Shown: positions 53,882-63,110 of the stretch, in pieces
Layout of the letters: the number at the start of each line of letters is the position of its first letter
How positions within the stretch are numbered: the stretch's first letter is position 1
Assembly (NCBI RefSeq): GCF_024124825.1
Contig: NZ_JAMXSS010000002.1
Location: 1,550,001 to 1,614,000 of the forward strand
Origin: Arthrobacter sp. H16F315
GTDB lineage: Bacteria > Actinomycetota > Actinomycetes > Actinomycetales > Micrococcaceae
Length of the DNA stretch: 64,000 nt
Direction of reading: 5' to 3'
Notes under the pieces: model-generated
The model's database searches: none
Told to the model about the DNA's origin: nothing
What the model saw: the letters and a program-made list of their open reading frames with translations, nothing else
Program-made: the position numbers and the translations under genes

Positions 53882-55285
53882 ATGTCACTGCTGGATGCCA
53901 AAAACAGGCCTGTTCGCACGCCGAATCCGATAGAGGAACCGCAGCCAGTGCCGCAAAAAGGTTTCCTGGCAGGGCTTCCCGGGTGGCTGCCTGCCCAGAA
54001 GTTACTCCGGCTCTCCACGTTCCTGGCCCTGGCCGGCGTGGTCTACCTGGTCTGGCATCTGCTTGGGATGTGGGGCACCCAAGGTCTGGACTTCAGCGTC
54101 TACTGGCACGGCGGTCAGATCCTCAACGAGGCGGGCCAGTCGCCGTCGGACCTCTACGGACGTTCCGTCGCGTGGGCCGGCGGGCCAGAACTGCCCTTTA
54201 CCTATCCGCCATTTGCGGCACTGCTCTTCAGCCTGCTGGCCAGGCTGCCCCAGCACTCGTCCCTGATGCTTTTCAACACTGCCGGCGCCATCGTGGCTGT
54301 CGCGGTGGCCCTCCGCAGTGTCCGCTACTGGCGCGCCAAAGCGGACTGGCGCAGCGCCCTCCGCTCGCCGGGCTACGGCTGGGCCGCGGCCATCCTGGTC
54401 CTGGCCGTGCTGAGCCTCGGCCCGTGGCGCGAGACCCTCGCGTTTGGCCAAATCAACATCCTGCTGATGGGTCTGATGCTGGCGGATCTGCTTGCCCGCA
54501 ACCCGCGCTGGACGCGAAAGCTCCCCGGCAGCGGCTTCCTCGTAGGCGTCGCCGCCGGCATCAAGCTGACGCCGTTGGTGTTCGGCCTGTATTTCCTGGT
54601 CCGCAGGGACTGGCGCGGACTGCTGAACATGGGCGCAGGATTCGCCAGTACCGTGCTGATCGGCTGGCTGGTGCGGCCCGCCGAATCCCTGCAGTTCTGG
54701 CTTGAGATTCTGCCGGATACCTCCCGGATCGGCGGTGCCGGCTACGTTGACAATCTCTCGCTCAAGGGAGCGCTGCTGCACTTCGGCGTGCCGGCATCGA
54801 CAGTATCGATACCCTGGCTGACACTAAGTCTGCTCGTTGTGGCCCTGGCCGCCCGAGTCGTCAAAACTGCCAGCGATCAGGGTGCCCGCGTGATTGCGAT
54901 CTCAACGACGGCGCTCACCATGCTGCTGATCAGCCCGGTCTCGTGGTCCCACCACTGGGTCTGGGTCGCCGTCGTCCTGCCGGCCTTCGCCTGGACCCTG
55001 CGGGAGACCCCGGCCCGGTACCGCGGACTGCGGCGGCTTATGGGCGCAGTGCTGGGCCTGTCCGCACTCGTCTTCTTCTGGTCGCCGAAGACCATCGGTG
55101 TGGCCCTCGGCGCCGAAAACCTCAATATCCAGACGCCGGGCCCGTGGATTATGGCCTCCAGTGCCGGCGTGTTCTGTGCCCTGGCCATCATGGTGTGCTG
55201 GCTTCTGGTCCTGCGCCGTGCTTCCCTGACGCCGGCGATCCAGACCCAGGTCGATGAAGCGGAATCCCGCCGAGTCGGCACTTGA
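53882..55285 (+). CDS. GT87 family mannosyltransferase-like protein, paralogue of the upstream gene
   Basis: A 467-residue polytopic protein with a 40-residue Pro-rich cytoplasmic leader, then the GT87 pattern: LDFSVYWHGG (catalytic aspartate), FTYPPFAALLF, FGQINILLMGLMLADL, AAGIKLTPLVFGLYFL, YVDNLSLKGALLHFG and SPVSWSHHWVWVAV. The motif series matches the gene 118 nt upstream, indicating a tandem duplication with divergence. Probably a cell-envelope glycan or glycolipid mannosyltransferase. The acceptor is unknown. Confidence 0.88.
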   Translation: MSLLDAKNRPVRTPNPIEEPQPVPQKGFLAGLPGWLPAQKLLRLSTFLALAGVVYLVWHLLGMWGTQGLDFSVYWHGGQILNEAGQSPSDLYGRSVAWAGGPELPFTYPPFAALLFSLLARLPQHSSLMLFNTAGAIVAVAVALRSVRYWRAKADWRSALRSPGYGWAAAILVLAVLSLGPWRETLAFGQINILLMGLMLADLLARNPRWTRKLPGSGFLVGVAAGIKLTPLVFGLYFLVRRDWRGLLNMGAGFASTVLIGWLVRPAESLQFWLEILPDTSRIGGAGYVDNLSLKGALLHFGVPASTVSIPWLTLSLLVVALAARVVKTASDQGARVIAISTTALTMLLISPVSWSHHWVWVAVVLPAFAWTLRETPARYRGLRRLMGAVLGLSALVFFWSPKTIGVALGAENLNIQTPGPWIMASSAGVFCALAIMVCWLLVLRRASLTPAIQTQVDEAESRRVGT

Positions 55286-55370
55286 TGGCAATGATTGCGC
55301 CAAACGCTGCCGCGAAATGACAACTCGGGCGGTCTCCGCCGCCGGTGCGGCCCGGGCCTACACTGGTGAA

Positions 55371-56024
55371 ATGGACACCGCCTCTGTTTTCGCCGTCTGC
55401 CGCGTGCACCAGTTGCTGAACGACACCGGAAGCGTGGGCGTGACAGCCATCGACAAACGGCCGGTGGCCGGGCCGGTCAAGGTGCACAGGCTTGGACTGC
55501 GCGGTGACATCCAGGCCAGCCGGATCCATCACGGCGGCGAAGACCAGGCGCTCTATGCCTACTCCCAGGACGACGCCGACTACTGGGCAGCGGAGCTCGG
55601 CCGCGAACTGCCGCCCGGGACCTTTGGTGAGAACCTGCGCGTCGCCGGCGTCAGCGCAACCAACGCCGTTATTGGGGAACGCTGGAAGATCGGACTCGAC
55701 GTCGAAGTTGAAGTAACTTCTCCGCGCACTCCCTGCGCCACGTTCCAGCGCCGCATGCAAGAGCCGCACTGGGTCAAGCGATTCGGCGATGCCGGGCGGG
55801 TGGGAACGTACCTGCGGGTAGTGCGCGTCGGCAGCATCCAGGCAGGGGACCACATCCACCGGATCTTCGTTCCCAGCCACGGGGTGACTATCGGTAAATG
55901 GTTCAGCGAGCCGGCACTCGAGGATATGGAGGCCCTGCGTGACGCCGACGCCGACGGTGAGATCCGCCTCCAGCCTGAGTACCACGGGGAATTCGAGAAG
56001 CTGCAGCGCCGTCTCAGGGCGTAG
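55371..56024 (+). CDS. MOSC domain protein, YiiM-like
   Basis: A 217-residue protein with a MOSC (molybdenum cofactor sulfurase C-terminal) domain. The conserved cysteine sits in EVTSPRTPCATFQRR; other hallmarks are HRLGLRGDIQASRIHHGGEDQALYAY and GTFGENLRVAG, as in E. coli YiiM. It probably handles molybdenum-cofactor-linked reduction of N-hydroxylated compounds. The ATG at 55371 has no ribosome site; TACACT ends 6 nt before it, suggesting a leaderless transcript. Confidence 0.92.
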   Translation: MDTASVFAVCRVHQLLNDTGSVGVTAIDKRPVAGPVKVHRLGLRGDIQASRIHHGGEDQALYAYSQDDADYWAAELGRELPPGTFGENLRVAGVSATNAVIGERWKIGLDVEVEVTSPRTPCATFQRRMQEPHWVKRFGDAGRVGTYLRVVRVGSIQAGDHIHRIFVPSHGVTIGKWFSEPALEDMEALRDADADGEIRLQPEYHGEFEKLQRRLRA

Positions 56025-56073
56025 GGCAGCGGGCCCCGTGTGCGCAAGCTCACCGCTGTTGCGGGCCCTCTGG

Positions 56074-56103
56074 TTACCCATGCGAGGATTCATGCTTTAT
56101 GAT
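56074..56103 (+). promoter_or_regulatory. putative promoter of the DEAD-box helicase gene
   Basis: TATGAT (56098-56103) matches the -10 consensus at 5/6 positions, with TTACCC (56074-56079) 18 bp upstream as a weak -35. Initiation near 56110 would give a leader of about 300 nt before the ATG at 56415. Confidence 0.45.
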
Positions 56104-56414
56104 TGAGGTATCCCCCACTCCGGAAATCCCTTATTTCCTGCCCAATTCTTGAGGCAAGACTGGTAAGTGTTGGGGCCCGCGCAATTGAGATGCGGGCATT
56201 TTCATAGGGAGAGCCGGCTAAAGAAAACGCTGTACAGACTGCTGTGATAGCAGCCAAGAGATGCAGCGGGAAGTCCTGCCACGGGATTGCGAAAGCGCCG
56301 GGCTTCTATGTGACCGGCCGGTCAAGTACGTCCGGCGATTCAGGTCACGCGTACTGCGGCTCCGCTCACCTCGGGTTGTGCCGCTTGGCCCCTATGGATG
56401 AGGATATTTCACCT
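56104..56414 (+). promoter_or_regulatory. long 5' leader of the DEAD-box helicase gene
   Basis: About 310 nt without a supported gene separate the candidate promoter from the helicase ATG. The leader holds a 6-bp GC hairpin with an 11-nt loop followed by ATTTTCA (56175-56204), which looks like an attenuator, and further short inverted repeats (e.g. CTGCTGTGATAGCAG, 56237-56251). Long leaders with cold-dependent structure are known for cold-shock helicase mRNAs. A cold-responsive role here is inference. Confidence 0.45.
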
Positions 56415-58553
56415 ATGCCCGAAAATCAGAACAACTCCGTCGACACCGAACTCACCACCGAGAATAGCCAGGTCGACGTCGAGACTTCTGAAACGGCTGC
56501 CCCTGCAGCCGCCTCCGCCCCGGTATTCACCGAGGCCGCTGCGAACGACGCAGCTCCGGCTGCCGCCGAAGCCGCTCCGCAGGCTGACATCAAGACCGAA
56601 GCCGCGGCTGCCCCGGAGAAGGAAGACGACGCTGAAGAAGAAGGCGTCAAGTTCGTCGACCTCGGCATCGACGGCCGTGTCCTGGCTGCCCTGCAGGACG
56701 TCGGCTACGAGAAGCCCTCCCCGATCCAGGCAGCAACCATTCCGCTGCTGCTCGAAGGCCGCGACGTCGTGGGCCTGGCCCAGACCGGCACCGGTAAGAC
56801 TGCAGCATTCGCAGTACCGGCACTGTCCCGCCTGGCCGAGCTCCACGACCTCAACGGCCCGTCCCGCAAGACCCAGGCGCTGGTGCTCGCCCCGACCCGC
56901 GAGCTCGCGCTCCAGGTCGCCGAAGCGTTCACCTCCTACGCCAAGCACATCGACGATTTCACCGTCCTGCCGGTGTACGGCGGCTCAGCCTACGGCCCCC
57001 AGCTCGCGGGCCTGCGCCGCGGCGCCCAGGTTGTTGTCGGTACCCCCGGCCGCGTCATCGACCACATCTCCAAGGGTTCCCTGGACCTGTCAGAACTCCA
57101 GTACCTCGTGTTGGATGAGGCCGACGAGATGCTCCGCATGGGCTTCGCCGAAGACGTGGAGCAGATCTTCCAGCAGACCCCCGCGGGCCGCCAGGTGGCG
57201 CTGTTCTCCGCCACGATGCCGAGCCAGATCCGTCGGCTCTCCAAGCAGTACCTGAACAACCCCGCCGAGGTACAGGTCAAGTCCAAGACCACCACCGGCG
57301 CCAACACCCGCCAGCGTTACCTGCAGGTCATGGGCCCGCACAAGCTCGATGCGCTGACCCGCATTCTCGAGGTCGAAGAGTTCGAGGGCGTCATCGCCTT
57401 CGTCCGGACCAAGATGGCCACCGAGGACCTCGCCGACAAGCTGCGCTCGCGCGGTTTCCAGGCTGCCGCCATCAATGGTGACATCCCGCAGCAGCAGCGT
57501 GAGCGAACTGTCGAGGCCCTGCGTGACGGCAAGATCGACATCCTCGTCGCCACCGACGTCGCGGCCCGCGGCCTTGACGTTGAGCGCGTCAGCCACGTGG
57601 TCAACTACGACATCCCGCACGACACCGAGTCCTATGTGCACCGCATCGGCCGTACCGGCCGTGCAGGCCGTTCCGGCGACGCGATCCTCTTTATGACGCC
57701 GCGGGAGAAGTACTTGCTCCGGTCCATCGAGAAGGCGACCCGCCAGCCGGTGGAGCAGATGCACCTGCCCACCGCCGAATCGGTCAACACCCTGCGCCTT
57801 GGCAAGTTCGCGGAAAAGATCACCGAAACCCTCGCCTCCGAGGATGTTGCGGCGTTCCGCGACCTCATCGCCTCCTACGAGGAAGAGCACAACGTTCCGG
57901 CGTCGGAGATCGCTGCCGCACTGGCCGTGATGGCGCAGGGCGGACAGCCTCTCCTGGTCAAGGAACTGCCGGCAGCCCCGGAATTCCAGAAGCGTGAACG
58001 CGCCAAGGATGGCTTCGGCTCCCGTGGCCCGACCCGCACCTTGACCGAGGGCAACGCCACCTACCGGATCGCCGTCGGACGCCGCCAGCGCGTTATGCCG
58101 GGTTCCATCGTTGGCGCCATTGCCAACGAAGGCGGCATCTCCTCGGCCCAGATCGGCGGCATCGACATCCGTGCGGACCACTCCCTCGTGGAGCTCCCGG
58201 CGGACCTCAGCGCCGACCAGCTCAAGGCGCTGTCCCGCACCCGGATCGGCGGCGAACTGATCCACCTCGAACTGGACAACGGGCGCAAGCCCTCCGGCGA
58301 GCGTGGCGGCTACCAGGGCGGCAGCAGCAGCCGTGGTGGCGACCGCGGCGGCTACTCCGGCGGCGGCGACCGCGGGGGCAACTTCAAGGGTAACGGCGGC
58401 TTCAAGCGCGAATTCCGCAAGACCGATGGCGAGCGGTCCTCCGCGGACCGTGGCGGACGTTCCTTCAGCGACCGCAACGAGCGCGGCGTCGGCACCGACG
58501 CCGCCCGCAAGCCGCGCACCGAGGGCGGCTTCAAGCCCCGCAACAAGTGGTAG
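56415..58553 (+). CDS. deaD: DEAD-box ATP-dependent RNA helicase, CsdA/DeaD type
   Basis: A 712-residue helicase that unwinds RNA in ribosome assembly and mRNA decay. An acidic, Ala-rich disordered N-terminus (about 1-78) precedes the Q motif (VLAALQDVGYEKPSPIQ). Walker A AQTGTGKT is near 122-129, PTRELALQ follows, DEAD begins at 234, SAT and HRIGRTGRAGRSG are present. The C-terminal part has a DbpA-like RNA-binding domain (YRIAVGRRQRVMPGSIVGAIANEGGI) and an RGG-rich tail (GDRGGYSGGGDRGG). The ATG at 56415 has GAGGA 11 nt upstream; an ATG seven codons earlier has no site. A long leader suggests post-transcriptional control. Confidence 0.95.
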   Translation: MPENQNNSVDTELTTENSQVDVETSETAAPAAASAPVFTEAAANDAAPAAAEAAPQADIKTEAAAAPEKEDDAEEEGVKFVDLGIDGRVLAALQDVGYEKPSPIQAATIPLLLEGRDVVGLAQTGTGKTAAFAVPALSRLAELHDLNGPSRKTQALVLAPTRELALQVAEAFTSYAKHIDDFTVLPVYGGSAYGPQLAGLRRGAQVVVGTPGRVIDHISKGSLDLSELQYLVLDEADEMLRMGFAEDVEQIFQQTPAGRQVALFSATMPSQIRRLSKQYLNNPAEVQVKSKTTTGANTRQRYLQVMGPHKLDALTRILEVEEFEGVIAFVRTKMATEDLADKLRSRGFQAAAINGDIPQQQRERTVEALRDGKIDILVATDVAARGLDVERVSHVVNYDIPHDTESYVHRIGRTGRAGRSGDAILFMTPREKYLLRSIEKATRQPVEQMHLPTAESVNTLRLGKFAEKITETLASEDVAAFRDLIASYEEEHNVPASEIAAALAVMAQGGQPLLVKELPAAPEFQKRERAKDGFGSRGPTRTLTEGNATYRIAVGRRQRVMPGSIVGAIANEGGISSAQIGGIDIRADHSLVELPADLSADQLKALSRTRIGGELIHLELDNGRKPSGERGGYQGGSSSRGGDRGGYSGGGDRGGNFKGNGGFKREFRKTDGERSSADRGGRSFSDRNERGVGTDAARKPRTEGGFKPRNKW

Positions 58554-58585
58554 CCACTCGCTGCTGAGCACTGAATTATCCTGAG

Positions 58586-58613
58586 AACGGGCCGGCTCTA
58601 TTGCCGGCCCGTT
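58586..58613 (+). terminator. hairpin terminator after the helicase
   Basis: AACGGGCCGGC (58586-58596) pairs perfectly with 58603-58613 around TCTATT, followed by TTCGGTTT, 32 nt after the stop. Confidence 0.85.
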
Positions 58614-58712
58614 TCGGTTTAAGTTCCTTTGGTCACATACCGGCCGACGAGGCCGCCACGAACCACCCCCGCGCGGCAACCGGGACCCCAAAGCCCCGAA
58701 TTGGCGCTGTTT

Positions 58713-58742
58713 TTGACGCTTTCCGGAGCGCTTTGGTATCGA
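58713..58742 (+). promoter_or_regulatory. putative promoter of the tRNA-Thr/tRNA-Met genes
   Basis: TTGACG (58713-58718) and TATCGA (58737-58742) are 18 bp apart and match the housekeeping consensus at 5/6 and 4/6. The predicted start near 58750 lies about 35 nt before the first tRNA, a normal precursor leader. Confidence 0.55.
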
Positions 58743-58783
58743 TTTGTTGGGAACGGAATCTTCCGGTAGAGTATTTACTCGTT

Positions 58784-58855
58784 GCCCCCCTAGCTCAGTG
58801 GTAGAGCGCGTTCTTGGTAAGAACGAGGTCACCGGATCGATTCCGGTGGGGGGCT
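58784..58855 (+). tRNA. tRNA-Thr (anticodon GGT)
   Basis: The acceptor stem GCCCCCC pairs with GGGGGGC; the D arm AGCTCAGTGGTAGAGC, the anticodon arm CGTTCTTGGTAAGAACG (GGT) and the T arm ACCGGATCGATTCCGGT are all canonical. The discriminator is T. CCA is not encoded. Confidence 0.93.
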
Positions 58856-58917
58856 CTGAATGAGGGCCTGTGTCAAGGCGGTTTTTGGCCGGCTGAGCAC
58901 AGGTTTTCCTCATTTCC

Positions 58918-58991
58918 GGCGGCGTAGCTCAGTTGGTTAGAGCGCACGACTCATAATCGTGAGGTCGGGAGATCGAGCCTCCCCGCCGCTA
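58918..58991 (+). tRNA. tRNA-Met (anticodon CAT)
   Basis: The acceptor stem GGCGGCG pairs with CGCCGCT (G-U at 1-72); the D arm is AGCTCAGTTGGTTAGAGC, the anticodon arm CACGACTCATAATCGTG shows CAT, and the T arm is GGGAGATCGAGCCTCCC. The lack of three G-C pairs in the anticodon stem argues against initiator tRNA; elongator Met is favoured, though a CAT tRNA-Ile2 cannot be excluded by eye. Confidence 0.85.
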
Positions 58992-58997
58992 CAGAAT

Positions 58998-59034
58998 GAC
59001 CCTGCAGGCCAAGGCCGCAGGGTCTTTTTGTTTT
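58998..59034 (+). terminator. strong terminator after tRNA-Met
   Basis: GACCCTGC (58998-59005) pairs with GCAGGGTC (59017-59024); GGCC/GGCC extends the stem past one bulge. TTTTTGTTTT follows directly, a textbook intrinsic terminator. Confidence 0.92.
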
Positions 59035-59140
59035 AACCCCCGGTTGCCCTTGCGCTGCCGGCTCCCATCGTGGGTTCTAGCCCGCCAGAGGTGATGGCAC
59101 AACATGGCCAGGGCCACGGTTTGTGGGACAGAATGGTCTT

Positions 59141-59800
59141 ATGACGCGAATCGTAATCATTGGCGGCCACGGAAAAGTGGCTCTGGAACTGTCCCGCATC
59201 CTGACGGGGCAAGGGCATGAGGTCACTTCTGTGATCCGGAAGGAAGGGCAGAAGGAGGAAGTCGCCGGCACGGGCGCCACACCGGCCGTGCTGGACGTGG
59301 AGAGCGCCCCGACCGATCTGATGGCGGAGGCACTGCGCGGCCATGACGCCGTCGTGTGGTCCGCCGGAGCCGGTGGCGGCGCAGCGGCCCGCACGTACGC
59401 CGTCGACAGGGACGCCGCCATCCGGTCGATGGACGCGGCAGCCCAGGCAGGTGTCAACCGCTACGTTATGGTCTCCTACATGGGGGCGGGTGAAGACCAC
59501 GGCGTCCCCGAAGACAATAGCTTCTACGCCTACGCCGAATCCAAGGCCGCCGCGGATTCGTACCTGCGCGGCACCAGCTTGGACTGGACCATCCTGGGGC
59601 CGGGGTCCCTCACGGACGGCGGGGCCGACGGGAAGATCGAGGTCAACCCGTCCGACACTTCCGACGGCAACTCCACTGCGCGGGACAACGTGGCCCTTGT
59701 TGCTGCCGCGGTGCTGGCTCTGCCGGCGACCATCCACCGCACGATTGAGTTCCGCGACGGGGCCGTGCCGATCGCGTCCGCGCTGGCGACTTTGAGCTGA
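59141..59800 (+). CDS. NAD(P)-binding oxidoreductase, atypical SDR / NmrA-like
   Basis: A 219-residue Rossmann-fold protein: the N-terminal RIVIIGGHGKVALELSRILTGQGHEV carries the glycine motif GGxGxxA, then HDAVVWSAGAGGG, VNRYVMVSYMGAG, and YAESKAAADSYLRGTSLDWTILGPG in place of the YxxxK active site. This is the YwnB/YhfK-like family of NAD(P)H-binding proteins that act as reductases or redox sensors. A substrate cannot be assigned. Confidence 0.9.
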   Translation: MTRIVIIGGHGKVALELSRILTGQGHEVTSVIRKEGQKEEVAGTGATPAVLDVESAPTDLMAEALRGHDAVVWSAGAGGGAAARTYAVDRDAAIRSMDAAAQAGVNRYVMVSYMGAGEDHGVPEDNSFYAYAESKAAADSYLRGTSLDWTILGPGSLTDGGADGKIEVNPSDTSDGNSTARDNVALVAAAVLALPATIHRTIEFRDGAVPIASALATLS

Positions 59801-59968
59801 GCCGGCGGGCGTTAACGCCACGAACGCGCCATCTGTCGTAAGGCCGGAGGACAGCTTTCCTGCCCACTCCAAGCCTGGTCGCTACGGCCCTGGAGCCCCA
59901 GCCGGCCGAAATCAGCGTCCCCGCGGCCCCGCGCTGTCCCTCAGGCAACGAACTGCCCTTGAACATAA

Positions 59969-60023
59969 AACTGCTCCCCGTAAGTCAGAACTGAATTTTC
60001 AGTCCAACTTTCGGGGAGCAGTT
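59969..60023. terminator. long bidirectional hairpin between convergent genes
   Basis: AACTGCTCCCCG (59969-59980) and CGGGGAGCAGTT (60012-60023) enclose an inner AAGT/ACTT and ACTGAA/TTCAGT stem. The nested structure occupies the gap between the NAD-binding protein and the metalloprotease and should stop transcripts from both sides. Confidence 0.75.
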
Positions 60024-60086
60024 CAAAGGGTCCGGCCCTTCTTGAGCTTCTGGCTTTTCACCACCTGCAGCGAATAGCCTGGCCGC

Positions 60087-63000
60087 CTAGAACGCTGCCG
60101 CAAATGCCCGGCCAAGATATCCTTCGTTTGGCTGCATACCCGTTCCGGAGTAGGCCCAGAGCGAACCGTCGGGCGCCGTGCGACGAGGTCAGCGAAATTG
60201 TCCCGGTTCAAGTTACCCGCTCCCAGCACTGTGTCGAAGACATTCCACCCGGTTCCGATCTTCCGGGACGTCGGCAATCTGCCAGTACCGTCCCCGGCGT
60301 AGAGCCACAAGCCTCCGTCGGCAGTCCGGGCAACGATGTCGTTCTTGCCGTCGGCGTTGAAGTCACCGACGCCAAGCAATTGGTCAAATACCTCCCAGCC
60401 GAAGTTGCCGATCTTCCGGCCGCTGAGATAACCGTTGTTGGCGGAATCCACCCTGCCGGAGCCTGCGTAGAGCCACAGTGAGCCGTCGGCTTTGCGGGCC
60501 AGAATGTCGCTTTTCCCGTCGCCGGTGAGGTCGCCGGTGCCGGTCAGTGAGGTAAAGGAATCCCAGCCGAACTCACCAATTTTCTGGACGCCGGAGAACG
60601 CTGAACTTGTGCCGTCTACCCGCCCGGAACCCGCATACAGCCACAGGGTACCGTTCGGCATGCGCGCGACGAGGTCGTTTTTTCCGTCGCCGTTGAAGTC
60701 CCCGACGCTCACGAGTGAATCAAAGACTTCCCAGCCGAACTTGCCGATTTTTGTGGGCGCCCGGTAGTCACCGCTGCCTGACCCCGGATAAAACCAAAGG
60801 CTGCCGTCGGGCATGCGCGCCAGCAGGTCTGCAATGCCATCGCCGTTGAGGTCCTTCGTGGCGGCAAGGTAGTTGAAAGCGTCCCAGCCGAAGTCACCGA
60901 TCCTGCGGGCGCCGGAGTAGCCCTGGTCCCGCCCTGCTGTTCCTGCATAGAAGAAGACGCTGCCGTCTGCCTGGCTTGCCACGATGTCCGCCATGCCGTC
61001 CACGTTTGCATCGCCGGGACCCGCGATGCTGTCATACATGCCCCACCCGGTCCCGATCTTCTTGGCGTTGACGAGCTTTGCCTGCCCCGTATTGGAGTAC
61101 AGCCACAAAGTACCGTCCGGGCGGCGTGCAGCCAGATCGTTCGTTCCGTCGCCGTTGAAATCCTGGATCGCGATGAGCCGGTCAAAGATCTGCCAACCAA
61201 AGTCGATCTCCCGGGCAGCCCCGGGCCGACCGGTGCCAGTGCCTGGATAGAGCACCAGGACTCCGTCGGGCCGGCGTGCCAGAATATCTGCTTTACCGTC
61301 CCCGTCGAAGTCCCGGACGCCCAGTAGCGCGTCAAAGGCATCCCAGCCGAAGTTGCCGATCTTGACGCTGGCTGCATATCCCTCGCTGCCGCCGGAAACT
61401 ACTCCGGTTCCCGGATAGAACCACAGGGATCCGTCGTATTTCCTGGCCACCAGGTCATTCTTGCCGTCCCCGTTGAAGTCTCCGGTGCCAAATACGGTGT
61501 CGTAGATGTCCCAGCCCGTACCGATCCTCCGGCCGGCGGGGAATTTGCCTGTGCCGTCGCCTTGGTAGAACCACAGCTCCCCGTTGGTCTTGCGCTGGAT
61601 GAGGTCCGCCAGCCCGTCGCCGTTGAAATCGCCCGGCGTAACAAGGACAGCCTTTGCCGGCGGGAGCGCATCGATCGTGACGCCGGCGGCGGAATCGGAG
61701 ACCCAGTCGAAAGTTACCTTAGTCCCAGCATGGGTGGTGAAAGTCTGGCCCGCCTGCCAGGCCTGGTTGTAGCTGTAGTAGCCGCTGAATGTCGTGGTAC
61801 TGGGTTGCAGGGCGATGGAGCCTGCACCGTAGGTCTGCACAACCTTGACCCCACGGTTGCCGCTGACTGCAGTTGCCGAGTCGTTGCCAATCGGAAGACG
61901 AAGTTCCAGAAAGTAGGTCTCGCCGCTGACAGGGTCGGTGAACTTGAGGGAGCGCTGGTCGTCCGCACTTCCCCAGGCCCTCAATGTGTAGGAATTTTTG
62001 CCCTCCACCTTCCCGAGGTTTCTGACCTCGTTGCCGGAGCCGAATCCGCCATATTCGTAGATGGGGGAGCTCACCACCGGCTGGCTGGTCTGGGACACAC
62101 CCATCAGGTCAAGGTTGTCCTTGTACTCCTCAATGCTGCATGTGCCGTTGGCGAACGAACCATCGGCGTTGCTGGCAGTGTCCACTGCCCCGTCCGCGCA
62201 CCGAAGCCGGTTGGCATGCATCAGCCCCAGTACGTGGCCGAATTCGTGGGTCAGCACGCTCCTGGTCAGGGCGGCGGGGACCGGCATGATGACGCGTCCG
62301 CTCGTCCCGCTGTAGCTCCAGCCCGCGCCATAGGCTCCGTCGGAGAGGGTGGGGGAGGAACGAAGACGACGAGTGCCGTGTAGTCACTCGGGGCCCACCC
62401 GATTTCACCGACAATCGTGTTCATCATTGATGAATAGCTTTGCGTGGAGGTTGCCCGGCTCGACCTGTTTTCGACCGAGGCGACGCTCATGGACAGCCTG
62501 CCGTTCGACATGGCTTGCCAGTAGGTGCTGCTGGTGCCGATGGCGGCGCGGGCGTCCGCCTCCGGGATCGCCGCTTTCCGGTCCGCGAGCTGGACCATAA
62601 CCAGCCTTACCTTGATGTCCCCGCTCCGGGCGAGGGAATAGGCCTCGGTCGCCGCCTTTGCCGGTGCTGCCCCCTTCAGGCCCGGTGTCGGAGCAACCCC
62701 GACCGGCTCGCTGGATGTGGGGTTGCTGCCGCCGAGTACTTCAGTGAACAACGGTTCCGGAGTTGTCACGGTCTGCGACTCGACCGTCGGAGGGGAAGCC
62801 GTTGTCGCGGCCGGACGGGGCGTCTGGGCCGGCGCGGCAGTCGCCGAGGGGGAGCTGGCAGTCGAGGGCGCGGTGCTGGACGCAGGACTCGGGGCGGCAG
62901 TCGGCTCGGCCGTGGTTGCCGCACCCGGGGAAGCAGCCGCGGTTGGCGTCGCCACGGGAGCGGGATCTGCGAGGGCAGTCGGGAGCGGCACGGCGGTCAG

Positions 63001-63090
63001 CGTGGCAAGGGTAACGAATAGCGCCACCAGCAGCGCCGTCGTCTTCCGTATTAGATTCAATTGGAGACTTTCATGAGACTGCCGCCGCAC
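60087..63090 (-). pseudogene. secreted zinc metalloprotease with ten FG-GAP/VCBS-type repeats, two frameshifts
   Basis: A Sec signal peptide (RKTTALLVALFVTLATLTAVPLPTALA) is followed by a 100-residue Ala/Pro/Thr linker and a metzincin-like catalytic domain with HEFGHVLGLMH near residue 281. Ten repeats of about 49-56 residues follow, each with a calcium-loop GDFNGDGKNDLVAR-type motif and a DGSLWFYPG-type strand, expected to form a beta-propeller. The frame breaks twice: at a G5 run (62351-62355), before the catalytic domain, and at 60171-60173 in the last repeat, after which the true C-terminus reads GYLGRAFAAAF. Restoring a base at each gives 1001 residues. The start may be the GTG at 63090 or a TTG at 63060 with a better ribosome site. 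Confidence 0.85.
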
Positions 63091-63110
63091 TGAACGCTCA
63101 GCGAGACGGC

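Noticed and set aside
57090..58913. A 607-codon open frame opposite the DEAD-box helicase and past its terminator
   Set aside because: Same GC-bias effect; it runs through the terminator and the tRNA-Thr gene and has no recognisable domain.
58918..58991. The CAT tRNA as initiator tRNA-fMet
   Set aside because: The anticodon stem lacks the three consecutive G-C pairs of initiator tRNAs, so elongator Met (or Ile2) is more likely.
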